Source of the DNA: Nocardia cyriacigeorgica
GTDB lineage: Bacteria; Actinomycetota; Actinomycetes; Mycobacteriales; Mycobacteriaceae
Assembly: GCF_010868145.1 (NCBI RefSeq)
Contig: NZ_JAAGUY010000016.1
Coordinates: forward strand, 62,001 to 126,000
Direction of reading: 5' to 3'
DNA length: 64,000 bases
Part shown: one piece after another, positions 9,914-18,875 of the stretch
Numbering within the stretch: position 1 is the stretch's first letter
Layout of the letters: every line of letters starts with the position of its first letter
The notes under the pieces: generated by a model
Databases searched by the model: none
What the model saw: the letters and a program-made list of their open reading frames with translations, nothing else
What the model was told of the DNA's origin: nothing
Made by a program: the position numbers and the translations under genes

Positions 9914-10663
9914 TCAGGCCTGAGCAGTGGCGCCGTTCTTCTTCCGTTCGATGTCCTCGAGCGCGGCGAGGTAGGCGGCGCGCTGCTCGGCACCGGACTC
10001 CCACGCGGCCTTGCGGTTCTTGACCACCTTCGCCGGTGCGCCGACGGCGATGGAGTAGTCGGGGATCTCACCTTTGACCACCGCATGCGCGCCGAGCACA
10101 CAGCCGCGCCCGACGCGGGTCTCGCGCAGCACGGTCACCTTTGCCGCGATCCAGGTGTCGGGACCGATGCGGACCGGGCTCTTCACGATGCCTTGATCCT
10201 TGATCGGCAGGGTGATGTCGTCCATCTTGTGGTCGAAGTCGCAGATGTAGCACCAGTCCGCGACCAGCGTGGATTCGCCGATCTCGATATCGAGGTAGGT
10301 GTTGACCACATTGTCCTTGCCGAAGACCACCTTGTCGCCGATGCGCAGCGAACCCTCATGGCAGCGGATGGCGTTGCCGTCGCCGATGTGTACCCAGCGG
10401 CCGATCTCCATCCGGCCCAGCTCCGGCGTCGCGTGGATCTCCACCCGGCGGCCGAGGAACACCATGCCGCGCAACACGATATGCGGGTTGGTCAGCCGGA
10501 ACTTGAACAGCCGGTAGTACCGCACCAGGTACCAGGGCGTGTAGGCGCGGTTGGCCAGCACCCAGCGCAGCGAGGCAAGGGTAAGGAATCGCGCCTGCCG
10601 AGGATCACGGCGACGCGATCCCCGCCACCGTGAACGCAACGGTGCGCCCCACATGCTCGTCAC
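9914..10663 (-). CDS. Left-handed beta-helix (hexapeptide) acyltransferase (Rv3034c-like)
   Basis: About 249 aa. The centre is a run of hexapeptide repeats (IGRWVHIGDGNAIRC, LRIGDKVVFGKDNVV, IGPDTWIAAKVTVL, VGRGCVLGAHAVV, SIAVGAPAKVV), the left-handed beta-helix of acyltransferases. WCYICDFDHKMDD supplies a His/Asp near the acceptor site. In mycobacteria Rv3034c is the acyltransferase of the methylglucose-lipopolysaccharide cluster, adding short acyl groups; the same role is inferred here. Start: an earlier in-frame GTG exists at 10738, but AGGAGA at 10676-10671 lies 7 bases before GTG 10663, which is preferred. Confidence 0.87.
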   Translation of the reverse strand: MTSMWGAPLRSRWRGSRRRDPRQARFLTLASLRWVLANRAYTPWYLVRYYRLFKFRLTNPHIVLRGMVFLGRRVEIHATPELGRMEIGRWVHIGDGNAIRCHEGSLRIGDKVVFGKDNVVNTYLDIEIGESTLVADWCYICDFDHKMDDITLPIKDQGIVKSPVRIGPDTWIAAKVTVLRETRVGRGCVLGAHAVVKGEIPDYSIAVGAPAKVVKNRKAAWESGAEQRAAYLAALEDIERKKNGATAQA

Positions 10664-10738
10664 GAACTGTTCTCCTGTCGTGTGTCCGGGTACTGCCAGG
10701 TCGGTCGTCGCTGACAGGTTGCCCTGTACCGCGCTCAC

Positions 10739-10744
10739 AGCCTA
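10739..10744 (-). promoter_or_regulatory. -10 box of the acyltransferase gene
   Basis: TAGGCT on the minus strand. Transcription would start near 10732 and leave a leader of about 70 bases before GTG 10663, which has its own Shine-Dalgarno sequence. This argues against translation starting at GTG 10738, which abuts the -10 box itself. Confidence 0.5.
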
Positions 10745-10851
10745 CTGACGTGCTGCCCATGGCGGACCGATACCCGTGGGCTAACCTCACTGGCACGCGC
10801 GGGCGCGCGGGGAGACGACCACGGCAGAACGCGTGAGAGGGAGAGCAGCAG

Positions 10852-12189
10852 GTGCGAATCGGCGGCGTACGAGCTGTATCCGGACGGCCACGGTCGCGAG
10901 TGACCACGGTGGCGGCCGCGCTACTGGCCGTCGGCGCAGTGGTCCTCACCGGCTGCGGTACCGACGTCGACGACATCACCGTCGGTCCGGGCCTCGGCTG
11001 GCCCGGTCCGCACCACGACGGCCACAACAGCGGCACCAGCCCGGTCACCGGTGCACACGACCTCACGTTGAGCTGGTCGCGTCCGGTCGGCGGCCCGATC
11101 GCGACACCGGTCGGGGTCGCGGCAGAGGGGCAGATGTTCGTCACGACCCGGACGCCGACGGGCTGCAACATCTTCTCCCTCCAGATGCCCACCGGTCGCA
11201 AGCGGTTCTGTAATCCGCTGGGGCCGAACGCGATCTCCTCCCCGACGGTGATCGATGGACTCAACAATGTGTACGTCGGTGACGACAGCGGCGTGAGCTC
11301 GATCAACTACCTCGGTCAGCCGCGCTGGCGCACCGCGGTAGCAGGCGTACCCGTCTCATTGCAGTTCACCGGCGACAGCAATCTGCTGACCATCACCCAG
11401 ACCGGCCAGCTCGACGTGCTGTCGCGGCAGACCGGTAGGCGCCTGGTGCCCACCATGCAGCTGCTCGGCCAGCCCGACTATCTCGAACTGCCCGCACTCA
11501 GCTGGCCTGCCTCCGGCGACGGCCTTGTCGACTGCCGCGACGGCGGCCCGCAGTGCGCGGTGGCCAACGTCTCGCCCATCGATACCTCCTCCGGACGCTT
11601 CTACGTGACGGTATGGCGCCCCGGTGAGGCACGCGCGTCGCTGGTGGCATTGCGCTACGGCGACGGCGCGGTGGAACAGCTGTGGAGCACGGAGATGCTC
11701 GAGGGTGGCAGCGCGACCAGCCCCGCCCTGTCCGCGGACGGCAGCACCGTCTACGTCGGTGACAACAGCAACCGCCTCATCGCCGTCGACGCCGTCGAGG
11801 GCAGCACCAAATGGGTACATCCCCTGGAGTGGACGCCGCGCCGCGGCATCTCCGTCTCCGGCGACGGGCTGATCATTCCGGCGGGTGACGAGGGCTATCT
11901 GCTCGCGCTGCGTGACAACGGCGACTCGGTCGAATCAGTCTGGGAGCGTAAGGATCTCACCCAGCGCGGTACCCCGGCGCAGACCGCGGGCCACACCGGC
12001 TACACCGTCGCGGCCATCGGTGAGGGCCTCGACCTGATCACCTTCGACACCGAAACCGGCGAGACCCTCGATTCCGACGCCCTGCCCGGCGCGTCCGGGA
12101 CCACCACCGGAACCTCGGTCAGCGCCGACGGTGAGGTGGTCGTTGCCACCCGGATCGGCGAGATCTTCGTCTTCGCGCCGCAGGGGTGA
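10852..12189 (+). CDS. PQQ-type beta-propeller lipoprotein (Rv3035-like)
   Basis: A 445 aa exported protein. The N terminus has Arg residues and a hydrophobic stretch ending in a lipobox, VVLTGC, near residue 37, so it should be a lipid-anchored protein outside the membrane. The rest is a propeller with PQQ/BamB-like blades: VYVGDDSGVSSINYLGQPRWRT, then TVYVGDNSNRLIAVDAVEG and the blade near YTVAAIGEGLDLITFD. No catalytic residues are evident and PQQ binding is not implied. The orthologue lies within the methylglucose-lipopolysaccharide region of mycobacteria; function there is unknown. GTG start with GAGAGGGAGAG upstream; a -10-like TAACCT lies at 10792-10797. Confidence 0.85.
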   Translation: MRIGGVRAVSGRPRSRVTTVAAALLAVGAVVLTGCGTDVDDITVGPGLGWPGPHHDGHNSGTSPVTGAHDLTLSWSRPVGGPIATPVGVAAEGQMFVTTRTPTGCNIFSLQMPTGRKRFCNPLGPNAISSPTVIDGLNNVYVGDDSGVSSINYLGQPRWRTAVAGVPVSLQFTGDSNLLTITQTGQLDVLSRQTGRRLVPTMQLLGQPDYLELPALSWPASGDGLVDCRDGGPQCAVANVSPIDTSSGRFYVTVWRPGEARASLVALRYGDGAVEQLWSTEMLEGGSATSPALSADGSTVYVGDNSNRLIAVDAVEGSTKWVHPLEWTPRRGISVSGDGLIIPAGDEGYLLALRDNGDSVESVWERKDLTQRGTPAQTAGHTGYTVAAIGEGLDLITFDTETGETLDSDALPGASGTTTGTSVSADGEVVVATRIGEIFVFAPQG

Positions 12190-12198
12190 GCGGACAGG

Positions 12199-13461
12199 TC
12201 AGACGGGCTGGCCGGGATCGCGTTCCGGTAGCGGACGCATGGTGATGACGGGACGGCCGAGCGGGCTCCGCACGCGCCGTTTCGCGGCGGTGTACACCTG
12301 CGCGGTCTCGGCGGCGACGACGTCCCAGGCGAAATCGGCAGTCAAACGCTCACGCGCGGCGTAGGCGCGTTCCTGAGCGGCGGCCGGATCGTCGAGCACG
12401 GCGCGCACCGCTTGCACCAGACCATCCACATCGGCCGGTTCGAACGACGCACCGGTCACGCCGTCGATCACGGCCTCGCCGAGCCCGCCCGCCGTCGAGG
12501 TGACCAGCGGGGTTCCCGCGGCCGCGGCCTCCAGCGCGACGATCCCGAACGGCTCGTAGCGGCTTGGCAGCACGATGGCATCGGCGCCGTGCAGCCAGCC
12601 GAGCAGTTCGGTGTGGTCGAGCTGGCCCGCGAAGGTGACCGCGCGCGCGACCCGGTGCACCCTTGCCCGCTCGCGCAGCCATTCGAATTGGGTGCCGACA
12701 CCGGCGATGGTGAGTGTGGTGCCGGGGTGGGCGCGCCGGATCCGTGGCAGTGCCGCGATCGCGTCCTGCACGCCCTTCTCGTATTCGAGCCTGCCCACAT
12801 ACAGCAGCCGCGGCGGACCGCTGCGCGGTGGACGCGGCCGGAAGGTCCAGGCGCCGACATCGATGCCGTTGCGGATGACGGTGAGCGGGATCCGGTCGGG
12901 GCCGTAGAGCCGCTCCACCTCGTCCTGCATGGACGCCGAACAGGTGATGAGGGCGTCGGATTCGTTGGCCAGCCACCATTCCACCGAATGCACCTGCCGG
13001 TTCACCCGGCCCGACACCCAGCCGCTGTGCCGGCCGGCCTCGGTGGCGTGGATGGTCGATACCAGTGGTACGTCGTAGTACTCGGCCAGTGCGATGGCCG
13101 GATGCGCGACCAGCCAGTCGTGCGCGTGCACCACATCGGGGGTCCAGCCGTCGCCGATGCCGGGCTTGCCCAGCGCGACACCTGCTCGCACCATGGCGTG
13201 GCCCATCGCCAGCGTCCACGCCAGCATGTCCTCGCCGAAATCGAAGAACGGCGGGTCCTCGGCGACGGCGACCACCAGTACGCCGTCGGCGATGTAGGAG
13301 TGCGTGGGATGGGTCGACGGATCGGTGCCGGTGGGGCGGCGCGCCAGTACGACCACCTCATGGCCGGCGGCGGCGAGCTCGGTGGCCAGGTGATGGACGT
13401 GTCTGCCCAGCCCGCCGACGACGACCGGCGGGTATTCCCACGACACCATCAAGATCTTCAT
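12199..13461 (-). CDS. GT4 alpha-glucosyltransferase of methylglucose lipopolysaccharide synthesis (Rv3032-like)
   Basis: About 420 aa, a GT-B fold glycosyltransferase. ATG 13461 overlaps the stop of the upstream gene (ATGA) and gives the typical start MKILMVSWEYPPVVVGGLG, with the glycogen-synthase-like sugar-nucleotide loop GGLGRHV. The C-terminal domain has the donor-binding E-x7-E motif in SRYEPFGIVALEAAAAG. Homologue Rv3032 elongates the alpha-1,4-glucan backbone of methylglucose lipopolysaccharide, and a glycogen role overlaps in mycobacteria. It is the third gene of the minus-strand operon. Longer in-frame starts upstream are unlikely because they would run into the GH57 gene. Confidence 0.92.
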   Translation of the reverse strand: MKILMVSWEYPPVVVGGLGRHVHHLATELAAAGHEVVVLARRPTGTDPSTHPTHSYIADGVLVVAVAEDPPFFDFGEDMLAWTLAMGHAMVRAGVALGKPGIGDGWTPDVVHAHDWLVAHPAIALAEYYDVPLVSTIHATEAGRHSGWVSGRVNRQVHSVEWWLANESDALITCSASMQDEVERLYGPDRIPLTVIRNGIDVGAWTFRPRPPRSGPPRLLYVGRLEYEKGVQDAIAALPRIRRAHPGTTLTIAGVGTQFEWLRERARVHRVARAVTFAGQLDHTELLGWLHGADAIVLPSRYEPFGIVALEAAAAGTPLVTSTAGGLGEAVIDGVTGASFEPADVDGLVQAVRAVLDDPAAAQERAYAARERLTADFAWDVVAAETAQVYTAAKRRVRSPLGRPVITMRPLPERDPGQPV

Positions 13462-14996
13462 GTATGTCCTTCTGAGGTGGCAGCGCGCAGCCGACGCGCG
13501 TCCAGGGCCGGGAAGAATCCGTCGGCCGCCCCCCATCCTGCCGCCAACTGCCGTGCTTTGGCGAGCTGACCGGCCCCGACGGCCGCTGCGATCTCGCGCA
13601 CCGCGTGCGCATGCTGGTGTGCGCGTTCGCGCGCGTATCCGGCGGCGGAGTCCTTGCTGACCATGAACGCCCAGTCGCTGGACACGGTCAGGATCGCCTC
13701 GCGCAGCAGCTGGTCTGCCACTCGGTCGCGGCCGGTCATCGGTCCGCTCGCACGCATCTTGTCGACGGTGTCCAGCGCGAGGGAGACGATGTCATCGTTG
13801 AGTTCCACCAGGTCACGCACCTGGTCGCCGGCCCAGACCCGCCAGTCCTTGCCCGAACCCCAGGACGAATCGGTCAGCTGCACCGGTTCGCCGACGTAGC
13901 CGCGTGCCCTGGCGTCGGCGAGCGTTCCCACGGTGACGCCTGCCTCGGGTAGCGCCCGCAGCACCTGGGCCAGCCATTGCGGTCCCTCATGCCACCAGTG
14001 CCCGAACAGTTCGGTATCGAATGCGGCGACCACCAAGGCGGGTCTGCCGATCCGCTCGGATTCGGTGACGAGTCGTTCCCGGACCGTCGCGACGAAATCG
14101 TCGACGTCGGCGCGCACGGCCGCGGACGCCAGCTCCGGGTCGTAGGGCGCCTTGTCCGGTCCCGCGACCGATTTGCCGGTCACCCGAGCCGGTTTGAGAC
14201 CGGTGGCGTGGTCGTAGTGATGGAAGTCGCGGTAGGCGCTGTGGCCCGGATAGCCGGACTTGGGCGACCACACCCGATAACTGACCTGCAGATCACGCCC
14301 GAATGCCACCACCTCGGACTCGCGCACCGGCCGTCCGAGGGAGGAATCACCGCGCAGTGCGGGACCATCCACCATGAAATGCGTCACACCGGCGGCGTCG
14401 TAGCCGACCTCCATGCCGGGGGTGTAGCCACACTCGGGCGCCCAGATTCCGGCCGGGGTGTGACCCCAGCGCAGGCGGGCATCGGCCAGTCCCTCGGTCA
14501 GCTGGAATTCCCGCAGCCTCGGGTTCAGCAGCGGCTGGAACGGATGCGCCAGCGGACCGCCGAGCAGCTCGATCGCTTCGGCGTCGATCAGCTGGCGCCA
14601 CACTGGTGCGGCACCGTGGCGCCAGTGCTGTTCGAATTCGGCCAGCGCGGCGGCGGCCAGCTGGTGTTCGTGGCGGCCGAGTGCGATATTGCCCGCCATC
14701 GCGGCCTCATCGGCGCGCAACTGCCAGTTGCCCAGCCAGTGATGCATACCGGCCAGGCAGTGCGGATCGTCGAGCTGGGCCGCGAGCACCGGCGTGATGC
14801 CGAGCGTCAGCAGGTGCGAACGACCTTCGGCGGCAAGGGTTCTCAGTACTTCGACGACCGGAAGGTAGGACGCGGCCCAGGACTGGTAGAGCCATTCCTC
14901 GCCGACCGGCCAGCGTCCGTGATGCGCCAGCCAGGGCAGATGTGAATGCAGGACCAGAGTGAACTGGCCCGGCACGGGTTGTGCGTTGTCGGTCAA
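13458..14996 (-). CDS. GH57 family 1,4-alpha-glucan branching enzyme (Rv3031-like)
   Basis: A 512 aa protein with the GH57 catalytic barrel. FTLVLHSHLPWLAHHG is the N-terminal His-containing motif; IWAPECGYTPG holds the catalytic Glu nucleophile and AFDTELFGHWWHEG the acid/base Asp, matching characterised GH57 branching enzymes. A DUF1957-type helical domain closes the C terminus. Homologue Rv3031 is assigned to branching of the methylglucose-lipopolysaccharide precursor. The TTG start overlaps the methyltransferase stop (TTGA), and the stop overlaps the glucosyltransferase start, so the three genes are translationally coupled. Confidence 0.93.
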   Translation of the reverse strand: MTDNAQPVPGQFTLVLHSHLPWLAHHGRWPVGEEWLYQSWAASYLPVVEVLRTLAAEGRSHLLTLGITPVLAAQLDDPHCLAGMHHWLGNWQLRADEAAMAGNIALGRHEHQLAAAALAEFEQHWRHGAAPVWRQLIDAEAIELLGGPLAHPFQPLLNPRLREFQLTEGLADARLRWGHTPAGIWAPECGYTPGMEVGYDAAGVTHFMVDGPALRGDSSLGRPVRESEVVAFGRDLQVSYRVWSPKSGYPGHSAYRDFHHYDHATGLKPARVTGKSVAGPDKAPYDPELASAAVRADVDDFVATVRERLVTESERIGRPALVVAAFDTELFGHWWHEGPQWLAQVLRALPEAGVTVGTLADARARGYVGEPVQLTDSSWGSGKDWRVWAGDQVRDLVELNDDIVSLALDTVDKMRASGPMTGRDRVADQLLREAILTVSSDWAFMVSKDSAAGYARERAHQHAHAVREIAAAVGAGQLAKARQLAAGWGAADGFFPALDARRLRAATSEGHT

Positions 14997-15802
14997 GGCT
15001 TCACCGCGATGGCCACCAGATCCAGGCTCGCATCGATATCGTCGGGGGTCAGGGCGAAATCGTCGATGCTCACCGCGGCGACATCGGCGGTGAGCTCGGC
15101 GGGCCAGGGCTGCCCGGCCAGCGCACGTTCGATCTGGGCGTCGATGAACGAGCCACCGTGCTTGGCGTCCAACGCTTTCAGTGTCGCGCCGTGGTGCACA
15201 CCCGTCATCAGTGAGACCTCGAAACCGGCCTCGACCAGCAGTTCGGTGAGCTCGGTGGCATTGAGTTCCCTGGTGTGGAACGGGTTGAGCGGGGTGTCGC
15301 GGCCGGGGGAGAAGGTGATCCGGTTCGGGGTGCTGATCAGCAGCTCACCGCCGGGACGCAACACCCGCAGGCATTCGCGCAGGAACTGGCCCTGATCCCA
15401 CAGATGTTCGATCACTTGGAAATTCACCACGACGTCGACCGAGGAATCCTCCAGCGGCAGCTCGGCGAGGTTGCCCTGGATCATCTCCACGCGCGGGTAG
15501 CGCGCGCGTACGTGTTCGACCGCGCTCGCGTCGTAGTCAAGGCCGATGACGCGGGTGGCGACGCCGGCGATCATGTCGGCGCCGTAGCCCTCACCGGAAC
15601 CCGCTTCGAGCACGGTCTTGTCCGCGCAGCGTTCGAGCAGGCGCGCGTAGACGATCTCGTGCCTGCGGAACCAGTAGTTCTCCTCGGCGATTCCGGGCAC
15701 GGTGCGCTCGCCGGTCAGCGGCAGCGGGTCGAGGGCGCCGGGCGTCTCGGCGGTCATGGGTGCCGGTTCGCCTACTGCGGCAGGAATCACAGCCTCGCTC
15801 AT
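14993..15802 (-). CDS. SAM-dependent methyltransferase of the methylglucose lipopolysaccharide operon (Rv3030-like)
   Basis: About 269 aa, class I methyltransferase with motif I VLEAGSGEGYGADMIA, acidic loop GLDYDASAVEH, and VDVVVNFQVIEHLWD with the following LRPGGELLISTPN. As first gene of the operon with the branching enzyme and glucosyltransferase, it is the best candidate for methylating the glucose polymer; the mycobacterial homologue Rv3030 has the same assignment. Start: ATG at 15856 is possible, but TAACGT (15815-15810) sits 7 bases before ATG 15802, favouring a leaderless transcript with MSEAVIPAAVGE. A half copy of the palindrome found near fixA (GTTACTG, 15812-15818) overlaps this -10 box. 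Confidence 0.88.
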   Translation of the reverse strand: MSEAVIPAAVGEPAPMTAETPGALDPLPLTGERTVPGIAEENYWFRRHEIVYARLLERCADKTVLEAGSGEGYGADMIAGVATRVIGLDYDASAVEHVRARYPRVEMIQGNLAELPLEDSSVDVVVNFQVIEHLWDQGQFLRECLRVLRPGGELLISTPNRITFSPGRDTPLNPFHTRELNATELTELLVEAGFEVSLMTGVHHGATLKALDAKHGGSFIDAQIERALAGQPWPAELTADVAAVSIDDFALTPDDIDASLDLVAIAVKP

Positions 15803-15869
15803 CGTCCTGACGTTACTGGTACGGCCAGGTGAACTTGTTCCCGGTCTGGTGTTCATGACCCTCGCGGAG

Positions 15870-15900
15870 TAAGTTACCCATCAGTAACTTAACGTAGGGT
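15870..15900 (+). promoter_or_regulatory. 22-bp palindrome and -10 box upstream of fixA
   Basis: A perfect inverted repeat TAAGTTAC-N6-GTAACTTA (15870-15891) is followed 3 bases later by TAGGGT (15895-15900), the likely fixA -10. The palindrome thus fills the -35/spacer region, the position of a repressor site. Arm length and spacing look like a TetR-family operator, but the regulator is not encoded in the window. The predicted leader to fixA is about 95 bases. Confidence 0.65.
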
Positions 15901-16001
15901 AGTGTCACGCCCTGAGCGACTCACATGGACGTACGGCCCGCCGGATCGTGCGACCGACCGCCCATACCCGTGTACCCAGAACAGGAGGTCGACGAAGACC
16001 G

Positions 16002-16787
16002 ATGCCGAACATCGTCGTACTCATCAAGCAGGTTCCCGACACCTGGTCCGAGCGCAAGCTCTCCGATGGTGACTTCACCCTCGACCGCGAGGCCGCTGAC
16101 GCGGTGCTCGACGAGATCAACGAGCGCGCCGTCGAGGAAGCGCTGCTGATCAAGGAGGCGCAGGGCGGCGAGGTCACCGTGCTGTCGGCCGGACCCGACC
16201 GCGCCACCGAGGCCATCCGCAAGGCGCTGTCCATGGGCGCCGACAAGGCCATCCACATCAACGACCCGGCGATCCACGGCTCCGACGCCGTGCAGACCGC
16301 ATGGGTGCTGGCCGGCGCGCTCGGCCAGGTGGAAGGCGTCGAGCTGGTCATCGCCGGTAACGAGGCCACCGACGGCCGCGCCGGTGCCGTGCCCGCGATC
16401 ATCGCCGAGTACCTGGGCATCCCGCAGCTCACCCACCTGCGCAAGCTGACCGTCGATGGCGAGAAGATCACCGGCGAGCGTGAGACCGACGAGGGCGTGT
16501 TCAAGCTCGAGGCCACCCTCCCGGCCATCGTCTCGGTGACCGAGAAGATCAACGAGCCGCGCTTCCCGTCCTTCAAGGGCATCATGGCCGCCAAGAAGAA
16601 GGAAGTTCAGACCTTCACCCTGGCCGACCTTGGCATCGACCCCTCCACCGTTGGCGTCGCCAACTCTGGCACCGCGGTCACCGCGTCGACCCCGAAGCCT
16701 GCCCGTACTGCGGGCGAGAAGATCGCCGACGAGGGCGACGGCGGCACCAAGATCGCCCAGTACCTCATCGGTCAGAAGATCATCTGA
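16002..16787 (+). CDS. fixA: Electron transfer flavoprotein beta subunit
   Basis: A 261 aa ETF small subunit that pairs with FixB to pass electrons from acyl-CoA dehydrogenases to the membrane. MPNIVVLIKQVPDTW is the classic start; LSMGADKAIHIND and VIAGNEATDGRAGAVPAIIAEYLG are the AMP-binding and alpha-subunit contact regions, and the recognition-loop region follows. AGGAGG at 15983-15988 precedes the ATG by about 13 bases; the longer reading frame upstream lacks support. fixB follows 35 bases later. In mycobacteria EtfBA serves fatty-acid beta-oxidation together with EtfD. Confidence 0.96.
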   Translation: MPNIVVLIKQVPDTWSERKLSDGDFTLDREAADAVLDEINERAVEEALLIKEAQGGEVTVLSAGPDRATEAIRKALSMGADKAIHINDPAIHGSDAVQTAWVLAGALGQVEGVELVIAGNEATDGRAGAVPAIIAEYLGIPQLTHLRKLTVDGEKITGERETDEGVFKLEATLPAIVSVTEKINEPRFPSFKGIMAAKKKEVQTFTLADLGIDPSTVGVANSGTAVTASTPKPARTAGEKIADEGDGGTKIAQYLIGQKII

Positions 16788-16822
16788 TCCGCCCGCACGA
16801 GACTGCTTAGGAGACAGAACAA

Positions 16823-17779
16823 ATGGCAGAAGTACTTGTGCTCGTCGAGCACGCCGACGGTGCGGTCAAGAAGGTCAGCACCGAACTGATCACCGCCGCC
16901 CGCAGCCTGGGCTCGCCGTCCGCCGTAGTGCTCGGCGCCGCGGGCACCGGTGAGAAGCTGGCCGACGCGCTCGCCGCCGCCGGCGCCGAGAAGATCTACA
17001 TCGCCGAGTCCGACGATGTCGACAACTTCCTGGTGACCCCGAAGGTCGATGTGCTGGCCGGACTGGTCGAGGCCGCCTCGCCCGCCGCCGTCATCGTCTC
17101 CGCCTCCGCCGAGGGCAAGGAGGTGTCGGGCCGCCTCGCCGCGCGCATCGGCTCCGGCCTGCTGGTCGACGTCATCGGTGTCAACGGCGACGGCTCGGTC
17201 GTGCACTCCATCTTCGGTGGCGCCTTCACCGTGGACGCCAAGGCCACCGGCGACGTGCCGGTGATCTCGGTGCGCCCGGGTGCCGTCGAGGCCGCCCCGC
17301 AGGCCGGTGCCGGCGAGAAGGTGACCGTCGAGGTTCCGGCGCAGGAAGAGGGCGTGGTCAAGGTGACCTCGCGCGAGCCCGTCGTCGGCGGCGATCGTCC
17401 GGAGCTCACCGAGGCAGGCATCGTCGTCTCCGGTGGCCGTGGTGTCGGTTCGGCCGACAACTTCTCGGTTGTCGAAGCGCTGGCCGACTCGCTGGGTGCC
17501 GCCGTGGGCGCGTCCCGCGCCGCGGTCGACTCCGGCTACTACCCGGGCCAGTTCCAGGTCGGTCAGACCGGTAAGACGGTGTCCCCGCAGCTCTACATCG
17601 CCCTCGGCATCTCCGGCGCCATCCAGCACCGCGCCGGTATGCAGACCTCGAAGACCATCGTCGCGGTCAACAAGGACGAAGAGGCCCCGATCTTCGAGAT
17701 CGCGGACTACGGCATCGTGGGCGACCTGTTCAACGTCACCCCGCAGCTGACCGAAGCGGTCAAGACGCACAAGGGTTGA
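16823..17779 (+). CDS. fixB: Electron transfer flavoprotein alpha subunit
   Basis: A 318 aa ETF large subunit carrying FAD. The N-terminal domain begins [18 protein letters not shown]. The C-terminal FAD domain shows [27 protein letters not shown], the [20 protein letters not shown] stretch and [21 protein letters not shown], all conserved FAD contacts. The Shine-Dalgarno sequence TTAGGAGAC lies about 9 bases before the ATG. It forms an operon with fixA and ends at a very strong hairpin. Confidence 0.96.
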   Translation: MAEVLVLVEHADGAVKKVSTELITAARSLGSPSAVVLGAAGTGEKLADALAAAGAEKIYIAESDDVDNFLVTPKVDVLAGLVEAASPAAVIVSASAEGKEVSGRLAARIGSGLLVDVIGVNGDGSVVHSIFGGAFTVDAKATGDVPVISVRPGAVEAAPQAGAGEKVTVEVPAQEEGVVKVTSREPVVGGDRPELTEAGIVVSGGRGVGSADNFSVVEALADSLGAAVGASRAAVDSGYYPGQFQVGQTGKTVSPQLYIALGISGAIQHRAGMQTSKTIVAVNKDEEAPIFEIADYGIVGDLFNVTPQLTEAVKTHKG

Positions 17780-17801
17780 GCACCCGCGCCCTGAGCGCAT
17801 C

Positions 17802-17837
17802 CCCGTGGCCTCGGCTGGAAACAGCCGAGGCCACGGG
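17802..17837 (+). terminator. Terminator of the fixAB operon
   Basis: A perfect 15-bp stem (CCCGTGGCCTCGGCT at 17802-17816 and its complement at 17823-17837) closes the loop GGAAAC and is followed by CGTTT. This is the cleanest terminator in the window. Confidence 0.9.
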
Positions 17838-17893
17838 CGTTTCCGGACTACATGCGGATCGCGGGGTGGGAGCGCTGAGGGACGGGAATCGGG

Positions 17894-18859
17894 TTGCCGG
17901 ATCTCGCCCCTACTCCGCAGGATGGCAGCGTGACGATCTCACTGCCGCCGGAAGTGGCCGAATCGATCCGCGACTTCTTCGACGACGAGGGTGAACGCTG
18001 GCTGGCGGCGCTACCGGACATGGTGGCGGCACGGTGCCGCGACTGGGAACTCGAGCTGATCGGTGAACCGTTCGGTGGCGGCACCCATTCGTTCGTGGCA
18101 CCGGTGCGGCGTGGCGATGGTTCGGTCGCGGTCCTGAAGATTCCGTTCGTGGACGAGGAGAATGCCGGCGAGCCCGCCGGGCTGCTGCGATACGACGGCG
18201 ATGGCGCAATCCGGTTGTACGACTTCGATTCCGGCAGCGGCGCCATGCTGCTGGAATGGGCGCGGCCGGGTATTCCCTTGCTGCGGCAGCCGACTCCGCC
18301 ATGGGAAGGTGAGCCCGAGAACGCCGGGAAGGTGCTGATCGCCGCCGAGTTGTATCGGAGGCTGCGCCGCGAACCCGGAGATCTACCTACCGGATACCCG
18401 ACGCCGCCGTCGACCGCCCTCTCGGTGGCCGAATGGGCGCAATGGCCCGAGGACGACGACATCGTCGCCGCGGTCCCGGCGTCGCTGGTGGATCAGGCCG
18501 GCCGCTGGTGCGCCGAACTGGCCGAACTCGACGGCCCGCTGCTGATCGTCAACCGGGACACCCACCTGGGCAATATCGTTGCCGCCGAACGCGAGCCATG
18601 GCTGCTGATCGACCCCAAGCCCTATCTCGGGGAAGCGGCCTTCGATGCCGGGTTCCTGATCCTCAAACAGGTCCAGAGCGACCCGAACCCCGAAGGCGCG
18701 CGCCGGATGGTCGCCTTGACCGCCGACGCGCTCGGCGTGGACCGGGAACGCGCACGAGGCTGGGCGTTCATGCGCGCACTGGAGCAGGTGGTCTGGTCGA
18801 TCGAAGACGAGCGCACACAACTGGAACGGGATCTGGCTGTCGCGCAGGCACTGTCCTGA
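17894..18859 (+). CDS. Aminoglycoside/hydroxyurea-kinase-like phosphotransferase
   Basis: A 321 aa protein of the APH(6)/streptomycin-6-kinase-like family: GEPFGGGTHSFVAPV replaces the glycine loop, VAVLKIPF gives the ATP-binding Lys, and AAEREPWLLIDPKPYLGE is the metal-binding DxK/DPK motif. The catalytic loop reads VNRDTHLGN where the family norm is HGDxHxGN, so the first His is Asn while the catalytic Asp and the metal-binding Asn are retained. Such genes often have no role in resistance. It starts at TTG 17894; a later in-frame start is possible. It is convergent with the LysR gene, 16 bases away. Confidence 0.78.
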   Translation: MPDLAPTPQDGSVTISLPPEVAESIRDFFDDEGERWLAALPDMVAARCRDWELELIGEPFGGGTHSFVAPVRRGDGSVAVLKIPFVDEENAGEPAGLLRYDGDGAIRLYDFDSGSGAMLLEWARPGIPLLRQPTPPWEGEPENAGKVLIAAELYRRLRREPGDLPTGYPTPPSTALSVAEWAQWPEDDDIVAAVPASLVDQAGRWCAELAELDGPLLIVNRDTHLGNIVAAEREPWLLIDPKPYLGEAAFDAGFLILKQVQSDPNPEGARRMVALTADALGVDRERARGWAFMRALEQVVWSIEDERTQLERDLAVAQALS

Positions 18860-18875
18860 TCGGATCGGCTCCCGC

